DNA from: Chryseobacterium sp. SN22
GTDB lineage: Bacteria; Bacteroidota; Bacteroidia; Flavobacteriales; Weeksellaceae
DNA length: 64,000 bases
Direction of reading: 5' to 3'
Assembly: GCF_008329705.1 (NCBI RefSeq)
Contig: NZ_VTSX01000010.1
Coordinates: 62,001-126,000, forward strand
Part shown: positions 61,407-64,000 of the stretch, in pieces
Position numbering within the stretch: position 1 is the stretch's first letter
How the letters are laid out: each line of letters begins with the position of its first letter
Position numbers and translations under genes: made by a program
The notes under the pieces: model-generated
What the model saw: the letters and a program-made list of their open reading frames with translations, nothing else
Told to the model about the DNA's origin: nothing
Databases searched by the model: none

Positions 61407-62609
61407 TTATTGGTTACAGGAAACACATTCCGCAGCCTTATCATTCTCATGTAATTTCTGCGAAGCATACAGCTGTTTGTACCGGAAAGCGATTAACAGC
61501 CCGATGAGCGTCATTCCCACTCCGACCAAAGACGGATAGTTGTAGGAATATCCTTTTTGTAAAGGAATCCCTCCCAGAAATGCACCCATGGCATTGGCAC
61601 AGTTGAAGGCTGCCTGCATAAAGGCTGCCGCCATCATTTCGCTTTTCGGTGCCGCCTTCATCATCATGATGTTGATCGGTGCCGCTACCGACATGGATAA
61701 GGCCCCGCAGATAAAGGTCAGTACCAGAGAAATGATTTTGTATTCCGAAAAGAAAAATACGCCTCCTAATGAGACCATCATCAGGGTCATCAGCAGGACA
61801 CAGGTTTTTTCAGGATTCAGCCGGTCCGACAGGTATCCGCCGACCAGGTTGCCGACCACCATTCCTGCTCCGGCAAGGATCATCACATAAGCCATCTGGT
61901 TTTCTTTGATCCCGGAAACGATTGTCATCAGCGGAGTAATGTAGCTGAACCAGGTAAAAAGCCCGCCGAAACCGATGGCCGTAATCATCAGGACGAGCCA
62001 CGTCTGCTTTCTTTTCAGAAATTTCATCTCTTCCATAAAGCGGGTATCCTGATTGGTTTCCATTACCGGAAGCCAAAGCTTTAAGAACAGCAGGGCCAGC
62101 AATCCGATCACCGAAACGATGGCAAAATACCATCTCCAGTGGAAAGTATGCCCAATATAGGTTACCAAAGGAACCATCGCCAGGTTGGCAATAGTAAGCC
62201 CTGTAAACATAAGGGAAATATAAAATGCTTCTTTGCCTTTCGCCGCCATTCTGGTAGCCACTACCGTTCCTACTCCGAAAAATGCACCATGCGGAAGCCC
62301 CGAAAGGAAACGGATGATCATCATGGTCGTATAATCCGGCGCAACAGCCGATAAAGCATTGAATATGGTAAAAATTATCATGAGGGCGATCAGCACTTTC
62401 TTTGGCGGAAACTTCACCGAATAGCCGATCAGCAGCGGTGCGCCCACCACAACCCCGAAGGCATAAGCTGAAATCAGGTGCCCTGCCTCGGGAATGCTGA
62501 TTCCCAGGCTCCTTGCCATATCAGGAAGCAGCCCCATAATGGTAAACTCGGTGGTTCCTATTCCCAGTCCGCCGATGGCCAGCGGTATTATTCTTTTATC
62601 AATCTTCAT
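61407..62609 (-). CDS. MFS transporter, AraJ/sugar-efflux type
   Basis: From the ATG at 62609 (MKIDKRIIPLAIGGLGIGTT) the protein has 400 aa and twelve predicted membrane segments. Signatures are GTTEFTIMGLLPDMARSLGI in the first helix region, HLISAYAFGVVVGAPLL and the loop GYSVKFPPKKVLIA, GYLSDRLNPEKTC, and AAFNCANAMGAFLGG near the end. These match drug:H+ antiporter-1 efflux proteins of the AraJ/PbuE group. It is divergent from an AraC-type regulator gene, which probably controls it. Confidence 0.92.
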   Translation of the reverse strand: MKIDKRIIPLAIGGLGIGTTEFTIMGLLPDMARSLGISIPEAGHLISAYAFGVVVGAPLLIGYSVKFPPKKVLIALMIIFTIFNALSAVAPDYTTMMIIRFLSGLPHGAFFGVGTVVATRMAAKGKEAFYISLMFTGLTIANLAMVPLVTYIGHTFHWRWYFAIVSVIGLLALLFLKLWLPVMETNQDTRFMEEMKFLKRKQTWLVLMITAIGFGGLFTWFSYITPLMTIVSGIKENQMAYVMILAGAGMVVGNLVGGYLSDRLNPEKTCVLLMTLMMVSLGGVFFFSEYKIISLVLTFICGALSMSVAAPINIMMMKAAPKSEMMAAAFMQAAFNCANAMGAFLGGIPLQKGYSYNYPSLVGVGMTLIGLLIAFRYKQLYASQKLHENDKAAECVSCNQ

Positions 62610-62746
62610 TGTATTGTCTTTAACTATTTCAAAGTGCAAAAGTCGACAGAATTTACCGGTTATACTTTAACAGAAATGATGTAAATTTGTTCTGTATTAA
62701 CAATTTTAATTAAATTTAAATTAATTATTAATCAAAAGAGAACCAA

Positions 62747-63601
62747 ATGAAAATCCAGAAGGAGATTATTGAGTTTGAAGAAGGCAAATCTTTCAAGCTG
62801 TTTTCACCATCGCTTAAAAACTGCTTTTTCTGGCATTACCATCCGGAAACGGAACTTGTCTACGTAGAAGCCAGCAACGGCATCCGCCACGTGGGAAAGA
62901 ATATTTCAGATTTCAAGGACAGCGACCTGCTGCTGATCGGCTCCAATGTTCCTCATCTCAATTTTGATTATAAGATCCAGACAGAATGCAAACAGCTGGT
63001 CCTGCAGATGCGGGAAAATTTTCTTCAGGACTTTATCTTTTCCGTTCCCGAATTTAAAAAGATTAAAAAGTTACTCGAACGCTCCTATCTCGGCCTGTCA
63101 TTTTCAGGAGAAACCAAACATACGGTTGTTGAAAAACTGCGCCGGATGAAAAATGAAAATTCTTTCGGGTCTTTTATGGGACTGATTGAAATTTTACAGA
63201 TCCTTGCCCAGTCTGATGAAGTAAAAGAGCTCAATACCGAAGACACCCGGATCAAATGGTTCCTGAATGACAAGATCCGGATGGGAACGATTTACGATTA
63301 TATCCATGAAAATTACGACAAAGCTCCCAACGTAAATGTGATTGCCGAAAATGTAAACCTCAGCACCCCTGCTTTCTGCCGTTATTTCAAGAAGCAGACC
63401 AACATGACCTTCACCGACTTCGTCAACAATTACCGGATCAATCAGGCCAAATTGCTGCTGCTCCAGAATTCAGGGATTACGGAAGTCTGCTTCCAGGTAG
63501 GCTTTGAAAGCCTTTCTTATTTTAATAAACTGTTTAAAAAATACATTGGTGAAACGCCTTCTGCATTTAAAAAAAAACATTTAAGCAAAATAGCGCATTA
63601 G
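62747..63601 (+). CDS. AraC-family transcription regulator
   Basis: The 284-aa protein has an N-terminal cupin sensor domain (FWHYHPETELVYVEASNGIR, LLIGSNVPHLNF) and a C-terminal double HTH: NVNVIAENVNLSTPAFCRYF with KKQTNMTFTDFVNNYRINQA, and ITEVCFQVGFESLSYFNKLF with KKYIGETPSAFKK. It is divergent from the MFS gene and probably its regulator. A TAAATTTG -7 element lies at 62682-62689. The ligand is unknown. Confidence 0.94.
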   Translation: MKIQKEIIEFEEGKSFKLFSPSLKNCFFWHYHPETELVYVEASNGIRHVGKNISDFKDSDLLLIGSNVPHLNFDYKIQTECKQLVLQMRENFLQDFIFSVPEFKKIKKLLERSYLGLSFSGETKHTVVEKLRRMKNENSFGSFMGLIEILQILAQSDEVKELNTEDTRIKWFLNDKIRMGTIYDYIHENYDKAPNVNVIAENVNLSTPAFCRYFKKQTNMTFTDFVNNYRINQAKLLLLQNSGITEVCFQVGFESLSYFNKLFKKYIGETPSAFKKKHLSKIAH

Positions 63602-63753
63602 CCGGACAATTAACGGTAAAAATTTAACCAAAAAAGATTTAAGAGATATTCATACCGGATAAATAAAGTTGAATGCTTGCTGCTCTCAGTAAAGTACATA
63701 AAAGTTTTTGAAAATCTGAGATTTTTATAGTCTGTTTTAAGGAATAGCCATCC

Positions 63754-63779
63754 GGTGGCTGAGACACCCGAAGCCACAA
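63754..63779 (+). repeat. Repeat family R3, copy 3
   Basis: GGTGGCTGAGACACCCGAAG followed by CCACAA; the same 26-nt length as the copies at 9024 and 9382. The gap 63602-63821 otherwise shows no gene. Confidence 0.75.
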
Positions 63780-63821
63780 CATCCTCTTTGAAAACCTTTT
63801 AATCTGTGATCTCTATTTACT

Positions 63822-63851
63822 AAAAAAATCGCTTCAGGTTCTGAAGCGATT
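63822..63851 (-). terminator. Terminator of lipA
   Basis: AATCGCTTCAG pairs perfectly with CTGAAGCGATT around a 3-nt loop; the minus strand goes on with a T run. It follows the lipA stop by 7 bp. Confidence 0.85.
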
Positions 63852-63857
63852 ATATTT

Positions 63858-64000
63858 TTAATGAATGTGTTTTTCTGCGTGATAGGAACTTCTGACCAGC
63901 GGCGAGCTTTCCACATGCCTGAATCCAAGACTTCGGGCAAAATCCCCGAACTCATCGAATTCTTCCGGGGTAATGAATTTTTTTACCGGAAGATGTTTTT
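63858..64000 (-). CDS. lipA: Lipoyl synthase, C-terminal 47 residues
   Basis: The minus strand reads [20 protein letters not shown], then [20 protein letters not shown] and AEKHIH before TAA. The [12 protein letters not shown] ending is diagnostic of lipoyl synthase, the radical-SAM enzyme that inserts sulfur into octanoyl groups; the Ser in RSSYH is the residue that ligates the auxiliary cluster. The rest of the gene lies beyond the window. Confidence 0.95.
   Translation of the reverse strand, partial: KHLPVKKFITPEEFDEFGDFARSLGFRHVESSPLVRSSYHAEKHIH

Noticed and set aside
63737..63955. 72-aa minus-strand frame
   Set aside because: It overlaps the 3' end of lipA in a different frame; the lipA frame gives a clear match.

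Overview
The window looks like chromosomal DNA of a member of the Bacteroidota, family Weeksellaceae, most likely Chryseobacterium or a close relative. The evidence is a gliding/type IX secretion lipoprotein (GldD), a protein with a type IX sorting domain, the Bacteroidota form of the type VI sheath (TssB/TssC), small Cys-rich peptides with the Chryseobacterium-type KLTRKEQ-KING leader, promoters of the form TTTG-N19-TAnnTTTG, and the near absence of Shine-Dalgarno sequences.

Layout. 1-5.7 kb: 3' end of an RlaP-like nucleotidyltransferase, a cold-shock-domain protein, pnp and rpsO, and a secreted protein. 5.8-6.4 kb: two tandem bacteriocin-like micro-genes, each cluster end marked by a strong terminator. 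6.5-8.6 kb: mgtE and a BtuF-like binding protein. 8.6-9.4 kb: a gene-free stretch packed with four interspersed repeat families and a candidate structured RNA. 9.5-12.4 kb: free-methionine-sulfoxide reductase, a conserved protein of unknown role, an MBL hydrolase and tRNA-Leu(CAA). 12.5-14.3 kb: small accessory genes, including a possible CDI immunity protein and two divergent DNA-binding proteins that face a 14-bp inverted repeat.

14.5-28.6 kb is the most interesting block. A sensor kinase and an NtrC-type sigma-54 activator lie next to an efflux operon made of a membrane-fusion protein, an unknown 111-aa membrane protein, an ABC ATPase, a secreted transglutaminase-like protein, two FtsX-type permeases and a TolC-like protein. 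The operon starts behind a near-consensus sigma-54 promoter with two TGTCCG-N4-nnnACA sites 21 bp apart. The activator gene carries an in-frame TGA where a Trp (TGG) is expected between receiver and linker, and the neighbouring PDDEXK/DUF1016 nuclease gene is frameshifted, so the regulatory side of the locus appears damaged, or the assembly has errors there.

28.8-45.7 kb: photolyase and an SRPBCC protein, a two-repeat T9SS cargo protein, remnants of a DUF2459 gene and of an L,D-transpeptidase, an intact DUF2459 gene, queG, rhodanese, HD-domain protein, alpha/beta hydrolase, flavin oxidoreductase, SurA-like isomerase, PfkB kinase, gldD, mutY, and a short type VI locus (tssB, tssC, a lipoprotein). 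45.8-64 kb: tandem M13 metallopeptidases, a three-domain GH18-deacetylase-glycosyltransferase, cinA, a lipocalin, a LytTR/TPR-kinase two-component pair, a decayed SIMPL-type gene, an intact SIMPL gene, a STAS-like protein, a divergent MFS/AraC pair and the 3' end of lipA.

All functional calls are from reading translations and motifs; no database search was run.
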